From contig NZ_JAIXSL010000015.1 of assembly GCF_027484705.1 (NCBI RefSeq), positions 1 through 64,000 of the forward strand: a stretch of DNA of 64,000 nucleotides, written 5' to 3'. Of the stretch, positions 19,072 through 27,285 are shown one piece after another; position 1 is the stretch's first letter; each line of letters begins with the position of its first letter. This DNA comes from Flavobacterium sp. Lineage in GTDB: Bacteria; Bacteroidota; Bacteroidia; Flavobacteriales; Flavobacteriaceae. A program made the position numbers and the translations under genes. Below the pieces are notes generated by a model that saw nothing but the letters and a program-made list of their open reading frames with translations, had not been told where the DNA came from and did not search any database.

Positions 19072-21075
19072 ATGAAAACACCCATCCTTTTATATTTATG
19101 CTGGAGCTTTTTCTCGTTAGCGCAGGCACAAAACAAAAGCGCCGACAGTTTGTTGGTGGTTTTGCAGCGTTCTAAAAACGACCTTGATAAAGCACAGACT
19201 TTAAACGCACTAGCCGATGCGTATAAAACCAGCAATCCGAAACTGATGGCTGATTATGCTTCAAAAGCATTAACCTTGTCTCAAAAAATTCAATACAAAG
19301 TTGAAGAAGGCTATGCGCAGTTGAATTTAGGAAACGCCAGCATCATCCTCGGGAATTACGCGGAAGCCTTAAATCATTTTTCTGAAGCCCAGCATCTTTT
19401 TGAAAACGAACCTCAAACCGATTCCAAAAATAATCGGGTCATCCAAAAAGGACTCGCCAAATCCTACGGCAGTATCGGGATTGTTTTCGCGGAGCAAAGC
19501 AATTATGCCAAGGCGTTGTTATACCATTTAAAATCAGTCAAGATTTACGAAAGCATTCACGACGACAAAAAATGTGCGCAGGTATATAATAATATCGGTG
19601 TGGCATACCAATCACAAGAACAGATTTTTAAAGCGTTGGAGTATTTCATCAAGGCGCAGAAAATACAGGAGAAAGTTAACGATACACAGGTTGGTATTAC
19701 GCTGACCAACATTGCCAATTGCTATCTGAAGCAGAAAAATTACGACAAAGCGTTTGAGTATTATACGAAAGCAAAATCCAGCATTGACCGCAATCCGGGC
19801 GCCCGTGCCCTTGGCGAATGGTATAACAATATGGGATTGTATTATGCAACAACCAAAAATCCCGCAAAAGCCATTGAAAGCTGGAATGCCGCGATTCAGC
19901 AATTTGCCGAAATTGAAGACAAATTCGGAGTGGCCGATACTTATATTTACTTAGGACAATTGTATCTCGACCAAAAAAATCCGGCGGCTGCATTATCCAA
20001 CACCAATAAAGCGTTGCAACTGGCTAAAGAAATTGGGGTTTTAGAACAGATTGTGGTCGCTGAAAAATTGCTTAGTGCGATTTACGATCAGCAAAGCAAT
20101 ACGGCGCAATCGCTGTTGCATTTCAAATTATACAGCCAAGCCAAAGACAGTCTGACCAATGCAGAAACCATCCGCAAAAGTGTGGAATCGGCAATGAATT
20201 TCGAATTCGAAAAACGCGAAGTGATTCAGAAAGAAGAATTGCAGAAGAAAGAATTGCTGCTGCAGGAGCAAGCCAAACAGAACAAACTGCAGTTGTTGTT
20301 CGCCGGTTTGTTTGCGCTGATGCTCGCCGGAATTGGGTTTTTGTTCTTCAACAGAATGCAGCTTAAGAAAACACTGACGCTTCAGAAAGAACTCGCGGAA
20401 TACGAACAAAAAGCGTTGCACTTGCAGATGAATCCGCATTTTGTGTTCAATTGTCTGGGTTCGATATCGAGTTTTATTGTGCAGAACGGAACGCATTCGG
20501 CGGTAAAATATTTGGCGAAGTTCTCGAAATTGATGCGACTCACGCTTGAATATTCGAAACAATCGTTAATCCCAATCGATAAAGAAATCCAAAGCCTGGA
20601 AAATTACCTGGAGCTCGAGCAATTGCGGTTCAACCACAAATTCCTTTTCACCATTACCAAAGACAAAGCGATTGAAGATGACATTGCGTTGCCTCCGCTG
20701 TTGTTGCAGCCTTTTGTAGAAAACGCCATCATTCACGGAGTCATTCCAAGCAAAGAAACGGGAACAATCTCGATTGCGTTTTTCATCGAGCAGCAACATT
20801 TGGTTTGCATCATCAAAGACACGGGAATCGGTTACACCGCATCGAGAGCCATCAAAGAAAAATCGGTGACCGTACACCAATCCATGGCACTCGATATTAC
20901 TAAAAAACGTTTGCAGATGATTGCCACATCGACTTCCAAAAAAGCGGAAGTATCGATTGAAGATATGACGTTTGAGAAAGACGGAACCAAAGGCACCAAA
21001 GTTACTTTATACCTGCCTTTGCAATACATTTCAAAACAAAACCAAAACCGACAACTGATCACAGATACTTTATAA
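19072..21075 (+). CDS. TPR-containing LytS-type sensor histidine kinase (copy 2)
   Basis: A 667-residue paralogue of the kinase at 12202 with the same layout. It has a signal peptide (MKTPILLYLCWSFFSLAQAQ), TPR units (about 25-350), a long charged coiled coil (about 370-405), a membrane helix (about 406-427) and a LytS-type kinase domain with H456 in LQMNPHFVFNCLGS, N-box PFVENAIIHG (N551) and G-box KDTGIG. The stretch from EYEQKALHLQMNPH through SKFSKLMRLTLEYSK is almost identical in the two copies, while the TPR sensor parts differ more. That fits a duplication with a changed input and a kept output. It runs into its regulator with 1 base between stop and start. Signal unknown. Confidence 0.92.
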   Translation: MKTPILLYLCWSFFSLAQAQNKSADSLLVVLQRSKNDLDKAQTLNALADAYKTSNPKLMADYASKALTLSQKIQYKVEEGYAQLNLGNASIILGNYAEALNHFSEAQHLFENEPQTDSKNNRVIQKGLAKSYGSIGIVFAEQSNYAKALLYHLKSVKIYESIHDDKKCAQVYNNIGVAYQSQEQIFKALEYFIKAQKIQEKVNDTQVGITLTNIANCYLKQKNYDKAFEYYTKAKSSIDRNPGARALGEWYNNMGLYYATTKNPAKAIESWNAAIQQFAEIEDKFGVADTYIYLGQLYLDQKNPAAALSNTNKALQLAKEIGVLEQIVVAEKLLSAIYDQQSNTAQSLLHFKLYSQAKDSLTNAETIRKSVESAMNFEFEKREVIQKEELQKKELLLQEQAKQNKLQLLFAGLFALMLAGIGFLFFNRMQLKKTLTLQKELAEYEQKALHLQMNPHFVFNCLGSISSFIVQNGTHSAVKYLAKFSKLMRLTLEYSKQSLIPIDKEIQSLENYLELEQLRFNHKFLFTITKDKAIEDDIALPPLLLQPFVENAIIHGVIPSKETGTISIAFFIEQQHLVCIIKDTGIGYTASRAIKEKSVTVHQSMALDITKKRLQMIATSTSKKAEVSIEDMTFEKDGTKGTKVTLYLPLQYISKQNQNRQLITDTL

Positions 21076-21076
21076 G

Positions 21077-21838
21077 ATGATTACAGCGATATTAATAGAC
21101 GACGACAGTAACCTAAGGAACGGCATGCGCGAATTGCTCGCCTTTTACGCCCCGGATATCCGCATCATCGGGGAAGCGGAAGACGTGGAAACCGGTGTGG
21201 CCGCGATGTATAAACTCAAACCACAAGTGGTGTTTCTCGATATTCAGCTCAATGACGGAACGGGTTTCGATGTACTCGAACAACTTGCCCAGAAAAATGG
21301 CAAAACGACTTCGCACATTGTGTTTATCACGGCGCATGAAGAATACGCGATCAAGGCTTTCCGTTTTAGCGCACTCGATTTTCTGTTGAAGCCCGTAGAT
21401 CCGGACGAACTCGAAATGGTCGTCGGGAAAATCAGAACGGTACTCGAAAAAAACAACAGCTACGCACACATCGATTTGCTGCTCGAGAACATCCGCAAGA
21501 AAGTCGATAATTTCAAACGCATTGCGCTGACCACAGCCGACGGCATTCATCTTTTTGAAGTCAGCGATATCATCCGGTGCGAGAGCGAAGACAATTACAC
21601 GACGTTCTACATCAAGAACAGCAAGCCGATCATCATCTCAAAAACACTCAAGGAATACGAAGATTTACTTTCGGAATACGGATTTGAACGCATTCATCAG
21701 TCGCATCTGATCAATCTGGCTTATCTGAAATCGTATGTCAAAAAAGAAGGTGGTTATATCGTGATGGCCGACAATGCGCAGCTGCCGATTTCGGCTCGCA
21801 AAAAGGAAAGGTTGCAGGAATTGATTAAAGCACTATAA
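21077..21838 (+). CDS. LytTR-family response regulator (copy 2)
   Basis: A 253-residue regulator of the same length as copy 1. Receiver domain with LIDDD, D55 (VVFLDIQL) and K105 (LLKPVD); LytTR domain with DIIRCESEDNYTTFY and FERIHQSHLINLAYLKSYV. The start is 1 base after the kinase 2 stop, so the two are surely co-translated. The end is 40 bases before a secreted LRR gene with no terminator between, and two more LRR genes follow in line. The near-identical LytTR recognition helices of the two regulators suggest overlapping DNA targets, hence possible cross-regulation. Confidence 0.93.
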   Translation: MITAILIDDDSNLRNGMRELLAFYAPDIRIIGEAEDVETGVAAMYKLKPQVVFLDIQLNDGTGFDVLEQLAQKNGKTTSHIVFITAHEEYAIKAFRFSALDFLLKPVDPDELEMVVGKIRTVLEKNNSYAHIDLLLENIRKKVDNFKRIALTTADGIHLFEVSDIIRCESEDNYTTFYIKNSKPIIISKTLKEYEDLLSEYGFERIHQSHLINLAYLKSYVKKEGGYIVMADNAQLPISARKKERLQELIKAL

Positions 21839-21878
21839 AAGAATAACAATCAAACAGAACAAACATAAATCAAACGCT

Positions 21879-24551
21879 ATGAAAAAGATATTTTTACTTC
21901 TGTTGCTCTTTGCTGGTATAGCAGAAGCACAAATCGTCAACATTCCGGATGCTAATTTTAAAGCGGCATTGCTTTCCTCCAGTGAAACCAATGGGATAGC
22001 CACCGACAGCTTTGAGGTCGGAATTAGAATTGACACCAATAACGATGGGGAAATTCAAGAAACTGAAGCCCTGGCGGTGAGTCGGATTAATCTTGGGAAT
22101 AATGGGTTTGAGGTTGCTTCCTATAACATTGCTGATCTTACCGGCATTGAAAGTTTCATCAATGTAACACAACTGAACTGTCGCGGCAATCAAATCACCA
22201 ATTTGGATGTGAGCGCATTGACTTTGCTCGAAGTATTAGATGCTGCGGAAAACCAAATCACTGCTATAAATCTCACGGGTTTGGTGAATTTAAAGTTTGC
22301 TTATCTGTATTCTAATCAAATTCAGTCGATCAGTTTAGAGGGGTTGATCCGTTTAAACAAATTGGATTTGAACAATAATAACCTGACAAGCATCAACTTA
22401 ACAGGACTTGCTGATTTGGGTTTTTTAAATCTTTCAACCAACCAATTGACTGCTATTGATTTTTTGGCTACGCCTAATATCTCGGAACTTTACATTAGCA
22501 ATAACCAATTGACCGCTTTAAATTTGTCAGGGTTTACGAATTTAATTGCCTTAGAATACAATCAAAATCAAGTTTCAACATTGGATTTGTCGAACTTGTC
22601 CACCTTACAATATCTAGCCTGTGGCTCTAATGGATTGACTTCACTGGATGTTTCTACTCTGGTGAATTTAAATAGTTTGACTTGCAGCAACAACAGCCTT
22701 ACCGTTTTGAATGTCGGTACGCTTCCAAATTTGCTATCCCTAAATTGTGCTTTCAACAACCTTACGAGTTTAGATTTGAGTGCTACACCACTTTTGCAAT
22801 CCTTAGATTGTAGTTTCAATCAGCTCACCAGCCTGGATGTTTCTAACCTCATGTCGTTGTATTCGTTGCATGTTCAAAACAACAGCATCGCTACCTTAAA
22901 TATTCCTGAAAGCCCATATCTGTTTGAGCTTTTTTGTCAGAACAATGCAGTGAGTACATTGAATTTGAATAGCAATCGGTTGTTGGCGTTTTTAGATGTA
23001 TCCAATTGCATCAATCTAGAAACCTTATTCCTCAACAATGGTGCTTTTACAACCCCAGCGCCACCGGTTCTTATCCAGTTGAATGCTTGTCCAAATCTGC
23101 GCTATATCTGCGTACAAGAAGAAGGTATAGCTTATCTGCAAAGCCTTGCAGATCTTAATTCGGGTGCAAGCAATGTCGTAGTAAATTCGTATTGCTCTTT
23201 TTCGCCATCAGGCTTTTACAATACGATTGCCGGGAATATAAAATTTGACGCTGATAACAATGGATGCGATGCTTCAGACGAGGCCTTTCCTTATCTGAAA
23301 GTCAATATTGTTAATGGCGACGATCAGGGTAGTTCCTTTGTTGACAATACCGGGAATTATAAATTTTACACGCAGGCCGGAACTTATACCGTAACCCCAG
23401 CGATTGAAAATGCGGCTTGGTTCAATTTTACACCACCATCGGTCGATATTAATTTTCCAAACGTCAACAACAACAGTACTGTTCAGGATTTTTGTCTCGC
23501 ACCCAATGGCGTGCACCCGGATGTTTCGGTAGTGATCGCACCTATTTTGTATGCGCAGCCCGGAAGTTCGTCTTCCTACCAGTTGGTGTATACCAATAAA
23601 GGCAATCAAACGCTTTCGGGTACGGTAGATTTTAATTTTAATGATGATGTTTTAAATTTTGCGACAGCCACGGTCTTGCCTTCATCGACTGGTGTGGGCA
23701 ATCTGCAATGGAATTACACGAATTTAAGACCTTTCGAAAGTGTCAGTGTGGAATTGGTTTTCAATGTGAACGCTTCTACGGACACGCCACCAGTAAATAT
23801 TGACGATGTATTGAGTTTTTCATCATCCATAACACCTATAGCTGGTGATGAAACGCCGTCAGACAATGCGTTTGCGTTCGATCAGACGGTAGTGGCGGCC
23901 GATGTTTTGAATGATATTATTTGTTTGGAAGGTACGGTGATCGACCCGAGTTATATTGGCGATTATTTGCATTACATGATCAATTTTGAAAATGTTGGAA
24001 CGCTGGCCGCTGAAAATACGGTGATTCGATTTGAAATTGATCCGTTGGTTTTTGACATCAATTCGTTGCAATTGCTCGATGTTTCAGATATCGTTTACAT
24101 TAGAATCACCGGTAATGTAGTAGAATTTATTTTTCAAAATATCAATTTAGAAATTGGTGGACATGGTCATATTTTGTTAAAAATCAGAACCAACCCTGAT
24201 TTGGATGCCTCAATAATAGTATCAAACCGCGCCAGCATTTTTTACGATTACAATGCGGCGGTCGATACCGGAACCGTCAATACGGTGTTTCAAACTTTAA
24301 CCAACACCAAATTTGATGTTGATGCATCGGTGGTGATGGCTCCGAATCCAGCTTCGAATGAAGTTCTGGTAAAAGCGGACCATAACATTCAATCAATACA
24401 GATTTACGATGTTCAGGGCAGAATCATCACGGCCAGTTTGGTCGACGCATTAGAATCTAAACTCGATATATCAAGGTATAACAAAGGCACTTACTTAATA
24501 AAAATCACCACGGCAAAAGGCATTAAGGTGCAAAAGCTTTTGAAGAAATAG
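21879..24551 (+). CDS. Secreted LRR protein with EF-hand loop and T9SS sorting domain (890 aa)
   Basis: An 890-residue protein. Signal peptide MKKIFLLLLLFAGIAEA; IVNIPDANFKAALL start; canonical EF-hand loop at residues 52-63 (22032-22067); about fourteen 21-residue LRRs (about 85-380), some with the Cys replaced, making this the most regular array of the group. Then come SYCSFSPSGFYNTIAGNIK, a CNA-B-like domain with DADNNGCD, the DUF11-like region (GVHPDVSVVIAP, YLHYMINFENVGT, GGHGHILLKIRT) and a T9SS domain (MAPNPASNEVLV). First of three LRR genes behind regulator 2. It is separated from the next by 60 bases without a terminator, so an operon is likely. Surface-exposed role inferred; ligand unknown. 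Confidence 0.88.
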   Translation: MKKIFLLLLLFAGIAEAQIVNIPDANFKAALLSSSETNGIATDSFEVGIRIDTNNDGEIQETEALAVSRINLGNNGFEVASYNIADLTGIESFINVTQLNCRGNQITNLDVSALTLLEVLDAAENQITAINLTGLVNLKFAYLYSNQIQSISLEGLIRLNKLDLNNNNLTSINLTGLADLGFLNLSTNQLTAIDFLATPNISELYISNNQLTALNLSGFTNLIALEYNQNQVSTLDLSNLSTLQYLACGSNGLTSLDVSTLVNLNSLTCSNNSLTVLNVGTLPNLLSLNCAFNNLTSLDLSATPLLQSLDCSFNQLTSLDVSNLMSLYSLHVQNNSIATLNIPESPYLFELFCQNNAVSTLNLNSNRLLAFLDVSNCINLETLFLNNGAFTTPAPPVLIQLNACPNLRYICVQEEGIAYLQSLADLNSGASNVVVNSYCSFSPSGFYNTIAGNIKFDADNNGCDASDEAFPYLKVNIVNGDDQGSSFVDNTGNYKFYTQAGTYTVTPAIENAAWFNFTPPSVDINFPNVNNNSTVQDFCLAPNGVHPDVSVVIAPILYAQPGSSSSYQLVYTNKGNQTLSGTVDFNFNDDVLNFATATVLPSSTGVGNLQWNYTNLRPFESVSVELVFNVNASTDTPPVNIDDVLSFSSSITPIAGDETPSDNAFAFDQTVVAADVLNDIICLEGTVIDPSYIGDYLHYMINFENVGTLAAENTVIRFEIDPLVFDINSLQLLDVSDIVYIRITGNVVEFIFQNINLEIGGHGHILLKIRTNPDLDASIIVSNRASIFYDYNAAVDTGTVNTVFQTLTNTKFDVDASVVMAPNPASNEVLVKADHNIQSIQIYDVQGRIITASLVDALESKLDISRYNKGTYLIKITTAKGIKVQKLLKK

Positions 24552-24611
24552 TCTGCAAAATCACTTAAAATCAGCATCATGAATTCGAAACAAAACATAA
24601 AAACCATCGCA

Positions 24612-27224
24612 ATGAAAAACTATTTTTTGATCCTATTGTTATTTACCGGAATGGTAAAGGCGCAAATTGTGACTATTCCTGATGTGAATTTTAAGGCGGT
24701 TTTATTAAATTCAACCACCTTTGATGGTATCGCATTCGATATAAATTCTCAGCGCATAAGAGTGGATACGAATTCTGATGGTGAAATTCAAGAGACAGAA
24801 GCTTTACTGGTTTACAAAATATTGATTCCTGTTCCTCTTACTCCGGAACCTAATCCTATTTCTTCAATAGAAGGAATCAATAGTTTTACTAATTTAAGGG
24901 CTTTAGATTTTCCATATTGTCAAGTTTCATCTATCAATATAACATTACCGAATTTAGTAAGTTTAAATTGCATGAATAATTTATTGACCGCTTTAGATTT
25001 ATCTGGTTGTCCAAATCTAGAGAATATTAATTGTTCAATTAATTCGTTAACAACATTAGATTTAGCGACAAATACAAACTTAAAAAGAATTGAATGTGAC
25101 AACAACCAATTAACATCTTTAAACATAAGTGGTTTAACTGATCTTGAAGTATTATTTTGCAATTCTAATCAACTTACTTCTCTAAACTTAAATGGACTTA
25201 CAAATCTTAAGTCACTATCATGTTCAGGCAACCAATTTACAACACTTGATGTTAATGGTTTAATCAATCTTGAAGGTTTAATTTTTAGGGGCAGTAATCT
25301 TACAGCTATAGACTTAACGGGTTTGACTAATCTCAAGCAATTACTATGTGATGGCAATCAACTCACCACTTTAAATTTGAATGGATTAACCAATCTTGAA
25401 ACCTTGTGGTGTTATGATAATCAACTTACATCTGTAGACTTCAGTCAAGTTCCAAATCTTAAAGTTTTGCAACTTTTCGATAATCAAATAGCCACATTAG
25501 ATATAACAAATCTAACAAACCTAACCGAATTAGGTTGCGGTGGCAATCTCTTTACCTCATTAGATTTAAACAATCAAAGAAAATTAAAAGCTTTTAATTG
25601 TTCTAATAGTTTATTAACTACGATTGATTTAAGCCAAATGGGTATAGATAATAGTACAGGAATAGCGAACAACTATTATTTAACATCAAATTCTAATTTG
25701 ACTTATATTAATCTAAAAAACAATAGAGCAATTGAATCATTTAAGACTGGTTTATCTAATAACATAGATTTTATTTGTGCCGATGAAAATAATATTTCAA
25801 CAATACAATCTGATTTAATCCTCGATAATAATTTTAATGTACAGGTTAATTCTTATTGTTCATTTGTTCCGGGCGGGCATTACAACACCATTGCAGGAAC
25901 CACAACGTTCGATGCTGATGCTAATGGCTGTGATACTAATGATGTTAAGCTGACCAACATCAGAATCAATATTAATGACGGAACCAATCAAGGCGCAGCG
26001 TTTACAAACACTACTGGAAATTATACTTTCTTCACCCAAACCGGAAGTTTTGAGATTACACCCGCAGTCGAAAACCCGACTTGGTTCAATTTTTCTCCGA
26101 CAAACGTAACGATTCCATTCGCAGATAATAACAACAATACGGCAACACAAGATTTCTGTATCGCCGCAAATGGTTCGCATCAGGATTTAGAAGTGGTGCT
26201 TTCACCGGTAACTCCGGCGCGACCGGGTTTTGAGGCTGTGTATAAAATCGTGTACAGGAATAAAGGCAATACCACATTAAATGCAGAATCCGCAGGCTTG
26301 ATCCTGTATTATGACATTAATAAAATGGATTATGTTGCTTCAAGCCAACCTGTAACCAGTCAAGGGTCAAATTCGATTAATTTTGGGTATACAACGTTCG
26401 CTCCGTTTGAATCAAGAAGTCTTTTGGTAACTATGCGTATGCACAGCCCAACAGATGCAAATCCAGTTAATATTGGAGATGTATTGAATTTTACGGCCGG
26501 AATCAGTCCGAACAATCTCGATGAAAACATGGACGACAACTCCTTTGTTTATCATCAAACCGTCGTGGGTTCGTTCGATCCGAATAGTATTGAATGTCTT
26601 GAAGGCGCTGTGGTTCCGCCAACCGAAATCGGGAATTACCTGCATTACGCCATCAATTTTGAAAACACAGGAACTTTTCCTGCTGAGAATATTGTAGTGA
26701 AAACTGAAGTTGATGCTTCGAAGTTTAATATCAATTCTTTACAATTGATGAATGCCAACTTTCCGGTGGATGCCAGAATTACAGGAAACAAGGTCGAATT
26801 TATTTTCGAGAACATTAATCTCGATATAGGCGGTCACGGGCATATTTTATTGAAAATTAAAACGAACAATGCTTTGGTTACTGGCGATGCGGTGGCCAAT
26901 CGCGGTGACATTTTCTTCGATTACAATGCGCCGATTGATACAGGTATGGCGAATACGGTTTTTCAGACTTTGTCAAATACCGGCTTCGATGTGGATTCGT
27001 CAGTTTCAATGGCGCCAAATCCGGCTTCGAATGAAGTAACCATTAATTCCGACAACACTATTAAATCAATAGAACTTTACGATGCGCAAGGAAGAATCGT
27101 CATGACGAGTTTGGTAAACGGATTAGAATCGAAACTCAATATATCAAGTTATAGTAAAGGAACTTACTTTGTGAAAATCACCACTGAAAAAGGCATTGCC
27201 GTTCAAAAATTATTGAAAAAATAG
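24612..27224 (+). CDS. Secreted LRR protein with EF-hand loop and T9SS sorting domain (870 aa)
   Basis: An 870-residue protein. An in-frame ATG at 24579 would add 11 residues, but the ATG at 24612 gives a clean signal peptide (MKNYFLILLLFTGMVKA). Modules: IVTIPDVNFKAVLL, EF-hand loop 52-63 (24765-24800), about twelve LRRs (about 95-360), SYCSFVPGGHYNTIAG, a CNA-B-like domain, a DUF11-like region (SFDPNSIECLEG, YLHYAINFENTGTFPAE) and a T9SS domain. The LRR half (24.9-25.85 kb) is clearly more AT-rich than the C-terminal half. The last 620 bases are closely similar at nucleotide level to the next gene, so the two are recent duplicates or recombine. Confidence 0.88.
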   Translation: MKNYFLILLLFTGMVKAQIVTIPDVNFKAVLLNSTTFDGIAFDINSQRIRVDTNSDGEIQETEALLVYKILIPVPLTPEPNPISSIEGINSFTNLRALDFPYCQVSSINITLPNLVSLNCMNNLLTALDLSGCPNLENINCSINSLTTLDLATNTNLKRIECDNNQLTSLNISGLTDLEVLFCNSNQLTSLNLNGLTNLKSLSCSGNQFTTLDVNGLINLEGLIFRGSNLTAIDLTGLTNLKQLLCDGNQLTTLNLNGLTNLETLWCYDNQLTSVDFSQVPNLKVLQLFDNQIATLDITNLTNLTELGCGGNLFTSLDLNNQRKLKAFNCSNSLLTTIDLSQMGIDNSTGIANNYYLTSNSNLTYINLKNNRAIESFKTGLSNNIDFICADENNISTIQSDLILDNNFNVQVNSYCSFVPGGHYNTIAGTTTFDADANGCDTNDVKLTNIRININDGTNQGAAFTNTTGNYTFFTQTGSFEITPAVENPTWFNFSPTNVTIPFADNNNNTATQDFCIAANGSHQDLEVVLSPVTPARPGFEAVYKIVYRNKGNTTLNAESAGLILYYDINKMDYVASSQPVTSQGSNSINFGYTTFAPFESRSLLVTMRMHSPTDANPVNIGDVLNFTAGISPNNLDENMDDNSFVYHQTVVGSFDPNSIECLEGAVVPPTEIGNYLHYAINFENTGTFPAENIVVKTEVDASKFNINSLQLMNANFPVDARITGNKVEFIFENINLDIGGHGHILLKIKTNNALVTGDAVANRGDIFFDYNAPIDTGMANTVFQTLSNTGFDVDSSVSMAPNPASNEVTINSDNTIKSIELYDAQGRIVMTSLVNGLESKLNISSYSKGTYFVKITTEKGIAVQKLLKK

Positions 27225-27285
27225 CAAATCAACTAGCATTAAAATTCGAATCATGGGAACTAAACAAAACATACAATCAAGCGTA